The notes: generated from the letters alone by a model not told the origin. Numbered from the stretch's first letter, positions 43,989 through 56,742 are shown. The stretch: 64,000 nt of DNA from Symbiobacterium thermophilum IAM 14863 (GCF_000009905.1 NC_006177.1:3420595-3484594), one strand, 5' to 3'. Numbers and translations are program-made.

Positions 43989-44064
43989 TGGTGACCCCAA
44001 CGGGATTCGAACCCGTGCCGCCACCGTGAAAGGGTGGTGTCCTAGGCCTCTAGACGATGGGGCC
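43989..44064 (-). tRNA. tRNA-Glu (anticodon UUC)
   Basis: 76 bases with encoded CCA. Acceptor GGCCCCA pairs with TGGGGTC (one G-U); anticodon loop CTTTCAC gives TTC; T-arm GGTTCGAATCC. Confidence 0.97.
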
Positions 44065-44069
44065 GTCGT

Positions 44070-44144
44070 TGGTGGGCGGTACTGGGATCGAACCAGTGAC
44101 CCCTTGCGTGTGAAGCAAGTGCTCTCCCGCTGAGCTAACCGCCC
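44070..44144 (-). tRNA. tRNA-Val (anticodon CAC)
   Basis: 75 bases with encoded CCA. Acceptor GGGCGGT pairs with ACCGCCC; anticodon loop TTCACAC gives CAC; T-arm GGTTCGATCCC. First tRNA after 5S. Confidence 0.96.
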
Positions 44145-44166
44145 GTGTCAACGGGATCGGCCTTCC

Positions 44167-44190
44167 CCGGCGGCTCATACCGCCGGGGGA
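44167..44190 (-). terminator. hairpin between 5S rRNA and tRNA-Val
   Basis: Nine-bp GC stem (44167-44175 with 44182-44190), six-base loop. It has no T-run; it may be a partial terminator or a processing signal. Confidence 0.5.
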
Positions 44191-44207
44191 GGCTTCCCGT
44201 CAAATGA

Positions 44208-44318
<111 letters not shown>

Positions 44319-44326
44319 CCTTCGAG

Positions 44327-44351
44327 GTCTTACCCTCAAAACCACACAGTG
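44327..44351 (-). other. 23S rRNA processing stem, 3' strand
   Basis: The transcript of this segment is complementary, with a few mismatches, to the 23S leader segment at 47339-47364. Together they form the long stem cut by RNase III or Mini-III during 23S maturation. Confidence 0.7.
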
Positions 44352-44365
44352 AACACACACCAGCG

Positions 44366-47308
<2,943 letters not shown>

Positions 47309-47338
47309 TTCGCTGTCAGCGCTTCTTGCGCTGTGTGT

Positions 47339-47364
47339 CCACTGTGCAGTTTTCAAGGTACGAC
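47339..47364 (-). other. 23S rRNA processing stem, 5' strand
   Basis: Minus-strand GTCGTACCTTGAAAACTGCA begins the segment that pairs with 44327-44351. It shares the core CCTTGAAAACTG with the 16S leader stem. The 16S-23S spacer (47309-47530) contains no tRNA. Confidence 0.7.
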
Positions 47365-47402
47365 CTTGGGGATTCAAGCGACCGCCTCACAGAGGCGGCC
47401 CT

Positions 47403-47428
47403 CTCGAACCCTCAAAACCAGACAGTGC
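47403..47428 (-). other. 16S rRNA processing stem, 3' strand
   Basis: The transcript of this segment pairs with 49147-49172 across the whole 16S gene, forming the RNase III-type maturation stem. Confidence 0.7.
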
Positions 47429-47525
47429 AGATCGGTCGCCTTGCAAGCCGTCAGCTTGCCTCGACCCGCTTCCGCAGGCCGAGGATCGACCTAGGAGTCC
47501 TTCCCCCTTTCCGGGGAAGCTGTCT

Positions 47526-49094
<1,569 letters not shown>

Positions 49095-49146
49095 GAAAGC
49101 TTGATGTTGGCTCCTTGGAATACCGGCTCGCTCGGCTTCCCTCTCT

Positions 49147-49172
49147 GCACTGTCCAGTTTTCAAGGTTCGAG
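49147..49172 (-). other. 16S rRNA processing stem, 5' strand
   Basis: Minus-strand CTCGAACCTTGAAAACTGGA begins this leader segment, complementary to the segment at 47403-47428 beyond the 16S 3' end. Confidence 0.7.
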
Positions 49173-49201
49173 ATCCGCTGCCGTCAGGCGACAGCTTCAC
49201 C

Positions 49202-49230
49202 AGTTTAGCAATCTCCCGGCTTCGTGTCAA
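49202..49230 (-). promoter_or_regulatory. rRNA operon promoter P3
   Basis: TTGACA (49225-49230), 17-base spacer, TAAACT (49202-49207). Closest to the 16S gene. Confidence 0.85.
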
Positions 49231-49296
49231 CAGGCCAGTTCGTTCCAGTCAGCCGTTTCCGCCGTGAGCTGCGCCGCCGGTGGGCGGCAAGACTGC

Positions 49297-49325
49297 ATCT
49301 TACCATGTACACGGGCCCGCGTCAA
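49297..49325 (-). promoter_or_regulatory. rRNA operon promoter P2
   Basis: TTGACG (49320-49325), 17-base spacer, TAAGAT (49297-49302). Confidence 0.8.
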
Positions 49326-49366
49326 TCGCCCAGTTGCTGGGGATCCGCGCCGCCCGGCAAGATGTT

Positions 49367-49395
49367 AGTATAGCCACTGCCGGGCGGTCCGTCAA
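49367..49395 (-). promoter_or_regulatory. rRNA operon promoter P1
   Basis: TTGACG (49390-49395), 17-base spacer, TATACT (49367-49372). It lies about 25 bases beyond the tatD stop. Confidence 0.85.
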
Positions 49396-49417
49396 CACAG
49401 AGCAATGTTCCGACCCT

Positions 49418-50194
49418 TTACGCATCCAGGCGGAGCGCACGGCGCGCGTTGGCCATCGTCGCCTCGGCGATCGCCTCCAGCGTGAGGCCGCGCAGCTCGG
49501 CCACGAACTCCGCCACGATGCGCACGTACCCGGGCTCGTTCCGCTTGCCCCGGTACGGCACCGGCGCGAGGTACGGATCGTCGGTCTCCAGCACGATGCG
49601 ATCCAGCGGCAGCCGCTGCGCCACCTCGCGGCCGACCGGGTTGTTCTTGTACGTCACCGTGCCGCCGATCCCGATGTAGAAGTTCAGCGCAAGACACCGC
49701 TCTGCCATCTCCCAGTCGCCGGAAAAGCAGTGCATGATGCCGCCGACCTCGTCCGCGCCCTCCTCCTCGAGGATCCGCACCACGTCCTCGTGCGCGTCGC
49801 GGTTATGAATGACCAGCGGCAGCCCCAGATCCCGGGCCAGACGAATCTGCTGCCGGAAGACATCCCTCTGCACCTCGAAGGGCGCCTTGTCCTTCCAGTA
49901 GTAGTCGAGGCCCACCTCGCCGATGGCCCTTACCTTGGGACTCCTCGCCGCTTCGCGCAGCTCACGCTCGGCATCGGGGCCCCATTCCAGCGCACTGGTG
50001 GGATGGATGCCCACCGCCGCCCACACCCAGTCATGCCGCTCGGCAAAGGCCAGCGTCACCGGAATCAGCGCCCGCTCAAACCCGATCACCATCAGCTGGC
50101 TGACGCCCATCTCCCGCGCCCGAGCGACCACCTCGTCGCGGTCTACAGCGAACTGGCGCCCCGTGTCCACGTGCGAATGCGTGTTGAACAACAT
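49418..50194 (-). CDS. tatD: TatD-family metal-dependent hydrolase
   Basis: 258 residues. Metal ligands are in FNTHSHVD at the N-terminus, GEVGLDYY, VIHNRDAHEDV, GGIMHCFSGD and ETDDPYLAP. The family includes 3'-5' DNA exonucleases. It follows metG, as in B. subtilis, after a hairpin. Confidence 0.95.
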   Translation of the reverse strand: MLFNTHSHVDTGRQFAVDRDEVVARAREMGVSQLMVIGFERALIPVTLAFAERHDWVWAAVGIHPTSALEWGPDAERELREAARSPKVRAIGEVGLDYYWKDKAPFEVQRDVFRQQIRLARDLGLPLVIHNRDAHEDVVRILEEEGADEVGGIMHCFSGDWEMAERCLALNFYIGIGGTVTYKNNPVGREVAQRLPLDRIVLETDDPYLAPVPYRGKRNEPGYVRIVAEFVAELRGLTLEAIAEATMANARRALRLDA

Positions 50195-50216
50195 GCCGCG
50201 TCCCTCTCTCAGTTCA

Positions 50217-50251
50217 TCTCCCCGGGCGCCGCTGCGAGGCGCCCGGGGAGA
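50217..50251 (-). terminator. hairpin between metG and tatD
   Basis: Perfect 14-bp stem (50217-50230 with 50238-50251), seven-base loop, no T-run. Probable intercistronic attenuator. Confidence 0.6.
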
Positions 50252-50262
50252 CTGGATTTGAC

Positions 50263-52218
50263 CTACTTCACGCGCATCCCGGTGGGGAAGTCCGGCTTGT
50301 CGAGCGTGACCAGGCTGAGGCTTCCGTCCTCCGCGGTGGCGGCCAGCAGCATGCCGTGGGATTCGACCCCGCGAAGCTTCTTCGGCTTCAGGTTGGCCAC
50401 CAGGATGATCCGCTTGCCGACCAGCTCCTCCGGCGCGTAGTGCTGCGCGATGCCGGAGACGATCTGCCGGCGCTCCTCGCCCACCTGGAGGACGAGGCGG
50501 AGCAGCCGGTCGGCCTTGGGAATCCGTTCGGCCTCCACGACCTCCGCGACCTTCAGCTCCACCTTGGCGAAGTCGTCGTATTCGATCTCCGCCACGCCCT
50601 CCGTCGGCTGAGCGGCCCCGGCGGCGGGCTCGCCGGACTGCGCCTTGCCCTCCTTCGCAACCGAGTCGCCGTTCTCCTTCGGCAGCTCGATGCGCGGGAA
50701 CAGCGGGCTGCCCCGGCGGATCACGGTGCCGGGCTTCAGGCCGCCCCAGGCGACCGCCTCCTCCCAGGGGAGCGTCCGCACCTGTGCGGGCTCCAGGCCG
50801 AGCTGGTCCCAGATCCGCTCCGGCGTCTGGACCAGGAACGGCGTGAGCGCCACCCCGAGCAGGCGCAGCGTCTCGGCAAGGTTGTACAGCACCGTGCGGA
50901 GCTGGCCGGCCCTGCCGGGATCCCGCGCCAGGGCCCAGGGCGCCTGCTCGTCAATATACTTGTTTGCCCGATCCACCAGCTTCCACAGGGCAACCAGCGC
51001 CGAGGAGATCTCCAGCCGATCCATGGCCTCCTGGAACTCCCGGAGCACCTGGGCGGCCAGGTCGGACAGGATCCGGTCGTCGCTCGCCGGATCGGGCTCG
51101 GGGACCCGGCCGTCGCTGAACTTGTTGATCATCTGCGTCGTGCGGGAAAGCAGGTTGCCCAGGTCGTTGGCCAGGTCGTTGTTGGTGCGCAGGATGAACG
51201 CCTCTTCGGTGTAGGTGCCGTCCGCGCCGAAGGGCACCTCCCGCAGCAGGTAGTACCGGACGGCGTCCACACCGTACCGGTCGATGAGGACGAAGGGATC
51301 CACCACGTTGCCCTTGGACTTGGACATCTTCTCGGCCTGGGTGCCGAACAGCAGCCAGCCGTGGCCGAAGACCTTCTTGGGCAGCGGCAGGCCCAGCGCC
51401 ATCAGGATGCACGGCCAGATGATGGTGTGGAACCGCACGATCTCCTTACCCACCAGGTGCACGTCGGCCGGCCAGAACTTCCGGTACAGTTCGTCGTTCT
51501 CCGTGCCCCAGCCCAGGGCGGAGATGTAGTTGGAGAGGGCGTCGATCCAGACGTAGATCGTCTGCTTCTCATCGAAGGGCACCGGAATGCCCCAACGCAC
51601 CGTGCTGCGGGAGACGCAGAGGTCCTCCAGCCCCTGGTTGATGAACGAGATCATCTCGTTCTTGCGGGACGCGGGCTGGATGAAGTCGGTCTCCTCAATG
51701 TACCGCAGCAGCCGGTCCGCGTACTTGGAGAGGCGGAAGAAATAGCTCTCGTCCTTGGTCCACTCCACCGGACGGCCGCAGTCCGGGCAGAGGTTGCCCT
51801 CCTTCAGCTTGCTCTCGATCCAGAACGTCTCACACGGCGTACAGTACCAGCCCTCGTACGAGGACTTGTAGATGTCGCCCTGGTCGTACAGCTGCTTGAA
51901 GATCTTCTGCACGACCTTCTTGTGCCGCTCCTCGGTGGTGCGGATGAAGTCGTCGTAGGAGATGTGCAGGGCTGCCCAGAGTTCCTTGATGCCGGCCACA
52001 ATCTCGTCCACGAACTGGATCGGGGTCTTCCCCTCGGCAAGGGCCGCCCGCTCGATCTTCTGACCGTGCTCGTCCGTGCCGGTCAGGAAGTACGTCTCAT
52101 GCCCCAGCCGGCGGTGGTAGCGCGCCAGCGCGTCCGCGGCCACGGTCGTGTAAGAGTGGCCGATGTGCAGCTTGCTGCTGGGGTAGTAGATGGGCGTCGT
52201 GATGTAGAACCTGGTCAT
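50263..52218 (-). CDS. metG: methionyl-tRNA synthetase with C-terminal tRNA-binding domain
   Basis: 651 residues from ATG 52218 with GGAGGGG upstream. HIGH is at 18-21 (KLHIGHSYTT) and KMSKSKGN near residue 300. The zinc knuckle has CTPCETF and CPDCGRP. The last 105 residues form an EMAP-II-like tRNA-binding domain (VELKVAEV, GMLLAA). It charges initiator and elongator tRNA-Met. Controlled by the T-box leader upstream. Confidence 0.97.
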   Translation of the reverse strand: MTRFYITTPIYYPSSKLHIGHSYTTVAADALARYHRRLGHETYFLTGTDEHGQKIERAALAEGKTPIQFVDEIVAGIKELWAALHISYDDFIRTTEERHKKVVQKIFKQLYDQGDIYKSSYEGWYCTPCETFWIESKLKEGNLCPDCGRPVEWTKDESYFFRLSKYADRLLRYIEETDFIQPASRKNEMISFINQGLEDLCVSRSTVRWGIPVPFDEKQTIYVWIDALSNYISALGWGTENDELYRKFWPADVHLVGKEIVRFHTIIWPCILMALGLPLPKKVFGHGWLLFGTQAEKMSKSKGNVVDPFVLIDRYGVDAVRYYLLREVPFGADGTYTEEAFILRTNNDLANDLGNLLSRTTQMINKFSDGRVPEPDPASDDRILSDLAAQVLREFQEAMDRLEISSALVALWKLVDRANKYIDEQAPWALARDPGRAGQLRTVLYNLAETLRLLGVALTPFLVQTPERIWDQLGLEPAQVRTLPWEEAVAWGGLKPGTVIRRGSPLFPRIELPKENGDSVAKEGKAQSGEPAAGAAQPTEGVAEIEYDDFAKVELKVAEVVEAERIPKADRLLRLVLQVGEERRQIVSGIAQHYAPEELVGKRIILVANLKPKKLRGVESHGMLLAATAEDGSLSLVTLDKPDFPTGMRVK

Positions 52219-52249
52219 GCGGAACCCCTCCTCGACAAAGCTTGCCCCG

Positions 52250-52540
52250 TAAACGCAAGAAGCCTCGTCCCCCTGTGCAAGGGACGAGGCATGCACCCCG
52301 TGGTACCACCCTTATTCGTCCGGCCCACGCCGGACCTCGTGCGGATACAGGCCATGCTGCACGGCCGATATCCTGGCCCTGTAACGGGAGCCCCCCGTCC
52401 CAGCCTACGCAGTTCGGACGAACCTTCGGCCGGCCGCTCCAGAGCCATGTTCAGGCCGTCTCGGTCGCCGCCGGCTTCCACCGCCCCCGGCTCGCTGTGG
52501 GGACCTCAGACCCTACTCATCTCTTTCATCGCGTTTGAAT
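52250..52540 (-). ncRNA. T-box riboswitch (tRNA-Met-sensing leader of metG)
   Basis: The minus-strand leader carries GATGAGTAGGG (the AGUA element of stem I) near its start, the T-box AGGGTGGTACCACGG (complement of about 52299-52313), and a terminator whose arms are 52262-52271 and 52281-52290, followed by TTCTTGCGTTT. Uncharged tRNA-Met should stabilise the antiterminator and allow metG expression. An ATG in GAACATGG at 52446-52448 is a candidate specifier codon. Confidence 0.93.
52262..52290 (-). terminator. T-box terminator hairpin
   Basis: Ten-bp perfect stem GCCTCGTCCC/GGGACGAGGC, with a nine-base loop, then a T-rich tail on the minus strand. It is mutually exclusive with the T-box antiterminator. 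Confidence 0.88.
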
Positions 52541-52546
52541 GGCCAT

Positions 52547-52575
52547 AGTATAGGCGACTGCCAGAACGCTGTCAA
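52547..52575 (-). promoter_or_regulatory. sigma-A promoter of the metG T-box leader
   Basis: TTGACA (52570-52575), 17-base spacer, TATACT (52547-52552) on the minus strand. Confidence 0.88.
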
Positions 52576-52738
52576 GAGCCCCCCTCGCCTCGCTGCTAAC
52601 TGCTGTATCCGCTGGAGAAAATGTCCAATCGCCCCTTGACTTGGGACGCTCCCTCCGGTTATGGTTGTCATAAGCGGGCTGACAGCCCTTGATTCTGTAA
52701 CCGTCCGAATGTGCCCTGGGTCACGTTAGAGCATTGGC

Positions 52739-52767
52739 TTGACTATTTCTGCCATAACTGTTATCAT
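52739..52767 (+). promoter_or_regulatory. sigma-A promoter of abrB
   Basis: TTGACT (52739-52744), 17-base spacer, TATCAT (52762-52767), about 50 bases before the start codon. The surrounding 60 bases are AT-richer than the rest of the window. Confidence 0.75.
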
Positions 52768-52815
52768 CGGTGATGAGCTTTCGCAGCCCCTGGACGCAAG
52801 GAGGGAATGCGCCAT

Positions 52816-53076
52816 ATGATGAAGTCCACGGGAATTGTCCGGAAGGTAGACGAACTCGGCCGGGTCGTGATTCCGATCGAACTCCGCCGTACGTTGAATA
52901 TCGAGGAGAAGGACTCCCTCGAGATCTACGTGGACGGGGATAAGATCATCCTGCGCAAGTATGAGCCGGCGTGCGTCTTCTGCGGTAACGCTGCCAATGT
53001 GGAAAACTTCAAGGGGAAAAACGTGTGCCAGTCCTGCCTTGCCTCCATGGCTGAGCGTGCCCATCAGGTCGGTTAG
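52816..53076 (+). CDS. abrB: transition-state regulator AbrB with C-terminal four-cysteine motif
   Basis: 86 residues from ATG 52816, about ten bases after GGAGGG. The N-terminal 50 residues (MMKSTGIVRKVDELGRVVIP onward) are almost the AbrB DNA-binding domain of B. subtilis. The C-terminus differs: Cys53, Cys56, Cys71 and Cys74 form a CxxC-x14-CxxC pair that probably binds zinc in place of the usual multimerisation domain. It is convergent with rsmI and divergent from metG, as in B. subtilis. Confidence 0.93.
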   Translation: MMKSTGIVRKVDELGRVVIPIELRRTLNIEEKDSLEIYVDGDKIILRKYEPACVFCGNAANVENFKGKNVCQSCLASMAERAHQVG

Positions 53077-53131
53077 ACCACTCGCAGGGAAAGCTAAAGC
53101 ACTCCGCGCGGCGGAGTGCTTTTGTTATTTC

Positions 53132-53977
53132 TTACTTCTCATCCTTCGCATCCAGCAGGGCCTGGTAGACGGCCTTGCGGGAGACCCCGAACCGCTGGGC
53201 CACCTCCTTCATGGCCAGCTTGCGGTCCATCCCCTGCGCCACGAAGGCCGCAACCTCTCCGGCAAGAAGCGCCGGATCCGGGGCTCCGGCGACGGGGGCT
53301 TCCGCCTCGGCCCCCTGCACCACGAGGACGAACTCGCCGCGCGGGGCGTTGCGGTTGAAATGGTCGATCACCTGCGAGACAGTGCCCCGCACGTACTCCT
53401 CGTGGAGTTTCGTCAACTCACGTGCGGCGGTCATCGGCCGGTCGCCCAGCGTCTCCCGCAGGTCATGGAGCGTCTCCAGCAGCCGGTGCGGGGCCTCGTA
53501 GAGGATCAGGGTGCGCTCCTCGTCCTTGAGCCGCTCCAGGGCGCGCCTGCGCTCTCGGCCCTTATGGGGCAGGAACCCCTCGAACGCAAAGCGGCCGGTA
53601 GGCAGGCCCGACGCGACCAGGGCCGTCACCAACGCGGTGGGGCCCGGAACGGGCACGACCGGAATCCCGGCGTCCAGGGCGCTGCGCACCAGCTCCTCCC
53701 CGGGGTCGGAGATGGCCGGCATCCCGGCGTCGGACACCAGTGCAACGTCCTCGCCGTCCAGCAGCCGGCGGATCAGGGCCGGTCCCGCCTTGCGCTTGTT
53801 GTGTTCGTGGTAGCTGGTGGTCGGCGTGTCGATCTGGAAGTGCTGCAGCAGCTTGCGGGTCTCCCGCGTGTCCTCGCAGGCGATCACGGAGACCGACCGC
53901 AGGATGCGCAGGGCCCGGTGCGTGACGTCCTCCAGGTTCCCGATCGGCGTGCCGACGATCTAGAGCGTGCCCGCCAC
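53132..53977 (-). pseudogene. rsmI: 16S rRNA 2'-O-methyltransferase RsmI, interrupted by amber codon 6
   Basis: A GTG at 53977 with GGGAGG ten bases upstream begins V-A-G-T-L, then TAG (53960-53962), then IVGTPIGNLEDVTHRALR and the rest of an intact RsmI. The expected residue at the TAG is Tyr (LYIVGTPIGN in the family), so TAC to TAG is the likely change. The next in-frame start, GTG 53887, would make 251 residues lacking the GTPIGN SAM loop. Downstream motifs are normal (ACEDTRETRKLLQHF, DAGMPAISDPGE, PGPTALVTAL). TAG serves as an ordinary stop for glmU and the methyltransferase here, so recoding is unlikely. Confidence 0.8.
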
Positions 53978-53998
53978 GTCCTGCCGTCCTCCCGTAGG

Positions 53999-55279
53999 TT
54001 AGCCGCCGGCCTCGCCGGCCGCGGGCGCACCGCCGTCTGATGCCGTCCCGCCTGCGGCGCCGCCCACCGCCGCGGCCGGTCTCCGCCTGCGGCGACGCCG
54101 GTGCGCGCTGCGCGCGGGACGTTCGGCGCTTGCTGCCTCACCGTGCGGCTCGCCGCCCTCCCGGGCGCCGTGGCCGCGCCGACGGGACTGCTCCCCGGCC
54201 TGGCTGCCGTCCCGCCGGCCATGGTCACCCCGGCCGGCTTCGGCCCGGCCCTGCTCTTCCCGGTTGCCCCCGGCCTGGCTACGCTCTTGGCGGCTGTCGT
54301 CCACCCGCGGCTGCTGCCGCTTCGACCGCCGCCTCGCCCGCCGCCGGCTCTTGCGCTCGCCACCGGCGCTGCCGGCCTCGGCGGTCTCATCCTGGGCGAC
54401 AGCGTTACCTTCCTGCGTTCCCTCGCCACGGTTACGGCCGCGCTCCCGCCTCGAGGGCCTCTCGTCCTCCCGGGCCCCGGCGATCCGCGCCCGGTCGCCG
54501 GCGCCCGGCTGGACCGCCTCGGCCGGCACCGGAGCGGCCGGCTCCGTCAGCCACTCGACCTCAGGCATCTCCTCCGGCTCAGGGTCAGGCAGCGGCGGCG
54601 GTACGTACGCAGGAGCAAGGGTTGGGTCCTTCTTGGCCGCCTCGTAGGTTTCCTGCTCGAACCGCAGGCAGCACATCAGCCTCCCGCAGAGCCCGGAGAT
54701 CTTCGACGGGTTCAGCGAGAGGTTCTGATCCTTGGCCATCCGGATGGAGACCGGCGCGAACTCGCCGAGGAAGCTGGTGCAGCAGAGCACCCGGCCGCAG
54801 GGGCCGATGCCCCCCAGCAGTTTGGCTTCGTCGCGCACACCGATCTGCCGCATCTCGATGCGGGTGCGGAATACCGAGGCCAGGTCCCGCACCAGTTCAC
54901 GGAAGTCAACCCGCCCCTCGGCGGTGAAGTAGAAGATGATCTTCGAGCCATCAAATGTATATTCAACGTCGACCAGGTACATGTCCAGATTGTGGGCCTC
55001 GATCTTCTGGAGGGCGATCGCAAAGGCGTCCTTCTCCTTGCGCTTGTTCGCCTCCGCGATCTGCGCATCCCGGTCGTTCCCGATGCGAATCACCTTTTTC
55101 AGGGGCTGCACGACCTCGTCCTCCGGCACCATCTTGGGCCCGACGACGACCTCGCCGTACTCCACCCCCCTGACCGTCTCCACAATGACCCGATCTCCCT
55201 GGGCGACGGGCAGCTCACCGGGATCGAAGTAGTATACCTTCCCGGCCAGCTTGAAACGCACGCCTACAACACAGACCAC
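53999..55279 (-). CDS. ricT: RicT/YaaT PSP1-domain protein with a long disordered tail
   Basis: 426 residues from GTG 55279 with GAGGAGGTG upstream. The PSP1 core (about 1-235) has VGVRFKLAGKVYYFDPG, GPCGRVLCCTSFLGEF and SGLCGRLMCCLRFE, whose cysteines bind 4Fe-4S in the RicAFT complex that activates RNase Y. Residues from about 250 on are Arg/Glu/Gly/Ala-rich low complexity with several RRRR runs, absent from the 275-residue B. subtilis protein. It lies directly after holB, as in Bacilli. Confidence 0.94.
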   Translation of the reverse strand: MVCVVGVRFKLAGKVYYFDPGELPVAQGDRVIVETVRGVEYGEVVVGPKMVPEDEVVQPLKKVIRIGNDRDAQIAEANKRKEKDAFAIALQKIEAHNLDMYLVDVEYTFDGSKIIFYFTAEGRVDFRELVRDLASVFRTRIEMRQIGVRDEAKLLGGIGPCGRVLCCTSFLGEFAPVSIRMAKDQNLSLNPSKISGLCGRLMCCLRFEQETYEAAKKDPTLAPAYVPPPLPDPEPEEMPEVEWLTEPAAPVPAEAVQPGAGDRARIAGAREDERPSRRERGRNRGEGTQEGNAVAQDETAEAGSAGGERKSRRRARRRSKRQQPRVDDSRQERSQAGGNREEQGRAEAGRGDHGRRDGSQAGEQSRRRGHGAREGGEPHGEAASAERPARSAHRRRRRRRPAAAVGGAAGGTASDGGAPAAGEAGG

Positions 55280-55353
55280 CCCGTCACCTCCTCGCTGCCC
55301 GCGGCAGCGTCCATCATGCGCTCGTGGGGCCTCTCCGTTATGATCTCCTGGGA

Positions 55354-55385
55354 ATGAATCCTGCTCAGAATGAATCCTGCTCAGA
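55354..55385. repeat. 16-bp perfect tandem duplication at the holB stop
   Basis: ATGAATCCTGCTCAGA occurs twice in succession; the holB TGA (complement of 55381-55383) lies in the second copy. It looks like a recent slippage duplication. Confidence 0.85.
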
Positions 55386-56379
55386 ATCGGGCCGCGCCGT
55401 GCAGATCCAGCATCAGCACGTCCAGCACGAGCCGCGCGTTGCCGTTTCTGAGAAGGGCGTCCCGCGCACGGGAAAGGCTCTCCAGGGCCGCCACCAGCCC
55501 CTCGCCACCGTACCGGCCGGCCAGGGTGCGCACCTCCGGCAGCCGGTCTGCGTTGACAACCAGCCGTTCCGGGGCCTCCCGGGCGACCAGGAGGGCATCC
55601 CGCAGCCAGAAGGCAGCCATCTCCAGCCGCTCCTCCAGGTGATCTTTCTCCTTTTCCCACGCCGCCGCCTGCTCCAGCAGGTCGGCGTCGTCCATCTCCC
55701 CGAGGCGCAACAGCAGGCTGAGCGCCTCGTCGCGACGCCGGCCGACCTCCGGGTTGGCGGCCATCGCGAGGGCCGCCCCCACCGACCCACCCGAGAGCGA
55801 GGCGAACAGGCGGGCCTCGCCGGGGCCGATGCCGGCCTTTTCCTGCAGCACGGCCGCGATCGCCTCCGCGGGCAGGGGCGAGAAGTGGACGATCTGGCAC
55901 CGGGACACGATGGTCGGCAGTACGCCGGCCGCGTTGGTCGTCAGCAGGACGAAACAGGCGTAAGGCGGGGGCTCCTCCAGGACCTTCAGGAGCCGGTTGC
56001 CGGACTCGGCGTTCATGCGCTCGGCCCCGTCGATGATGACGACTTTGTAGCGCCCTTCCGTCGGGCGGGCGTACACCTCGTTCTGCACCTGCCGCATCTG
56101 CTCGGTGCGGATCATCCGGCCCTCGGGTTCGACCACCGTCACGTCCGGATGGACCGGTGGCTCCGCCGACAGCTTCAGACATGACCGGCAGGCGCCGCAG
56201 GCCTCCCCCGCCCGCGGTTCGAGACAGTTGAGACTGCGGGCCAGCTCAAGGGCGACGAGCCGCTTGCCCACCCCCGCCGGGCCCGCGAACAGGTAGGCGT
56301 GAGCCACTCTGCCGCCAGCCACTGCCCGGCGCAGCAGGTCCACGGCCATGCGCTGACCCCGAATCGCAGACCAGGTCAC
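55381..56379 (-). CDS. holB: DNA polymerase III delta' subunit
   Basis: 332 residues from GTG 56379 with TAGGAGG upstream. Walker A GPAGVGKR, the zinc site beginning CLEPRAGEACGACRSC, and the sensor block STIVSRCQ-like TIVSRCQIV. It is a clamp-loader subunit of the replisome. It lies between darA and ricT. Confidence 0.95.
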   Translation of the reverse strand: MTWSAIRGQRMAVDLLRRAVAGGRVAHAYLFAGPAGVGKRLVALELARSLNCLEPRAGEACGACRSCLKLSAEPPVHPDVTVVEPEGRMIRTEQMRQVQNEVYARPTEGRYKVVIIDGAERMNAESGNRLLKVLEEPPPYACFVLLTTNAAGVLPTIVSRCQIVHFSPLPAEAIAAVLQEKAGIGPGEARLFASLSGGSVGAALAMAANPEVGRRRDEALSLLLRLGEMDDADLLEQAAAWEKEKDHLEERLEMAAFWLRDALLVAREAPERLVVNADRLPEVRTLAGRYGGEGLVAALESLSRARDALLRNGNARLVLDVLMLDLHGAARF

Positions 56380-56391
56380 GCCTGTGTCCTC

Positions 56392-56721
56392 CTAGAACTG
56401 CTCGAAGCGCTCCACCTGGAGCACGAAGATGATGGCGCCGCCCACGGTGATCTCCACCGGATACGGAATGTACGAGTCCGCGGGCCCGCCCATGGGCGAC
56501 AGCGGCGTGACCAGCTGCTCACGCGCACGGCAGGTGCTCTTGATGATGCGCAGGATGTCCTCCACCTTTTCATCGTCCACGCCCATCAGAAGCGTCGTGT
56601 TGCCCTCCCGCAGAAAGCCGCCGGTCGAGCTGAGCTTGGTGGCGCGGAAGCCCTCCTGGGTCAGGGCCGACAGCAGCCGGTGCGTATCCTTGTCCTGAAC
56701 GATCGCGATGATCAGTTTCAC
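56392..56721 (-). CDS. darA: cyclic-di-AMP receptor DarA (PstA/YaaQ)
   Basis: 109 residues, PII-like. MKLIIAIVQDKDTHRLLSAL, FRATKLSSTGGFLREGNTTL and GGAIIFVLQVERFEQF are near-identical in form to known DarA. It is a trimeric cytoplasmic c-di-AMP binder of unclear output. Followed by holB with a 12-base gap. Confidence 0.96.
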   Translation of the reverse strand: MKLIIAIVQDKDTHRLLSALTQEGFRATKLSSTGGFLREGNTTLLMGVDDEKVEDILRIIKSTCRAREQLVTPLSPMGGPADSYIPYPVEITVGGAIIFVLQVERFEQF

Positions 56722-56742
56722 CCGGGTTCGCCCCCCTTTCGC

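Noticed and set aside
53960-53962. TAG in rsmI as pyrrolysine or another recoded residue
   Set aside because: glmU, the double permease and the DNA methyltransferase in this window end with TAG and no pyl genes are seen; Tyr is the family residue at this site.
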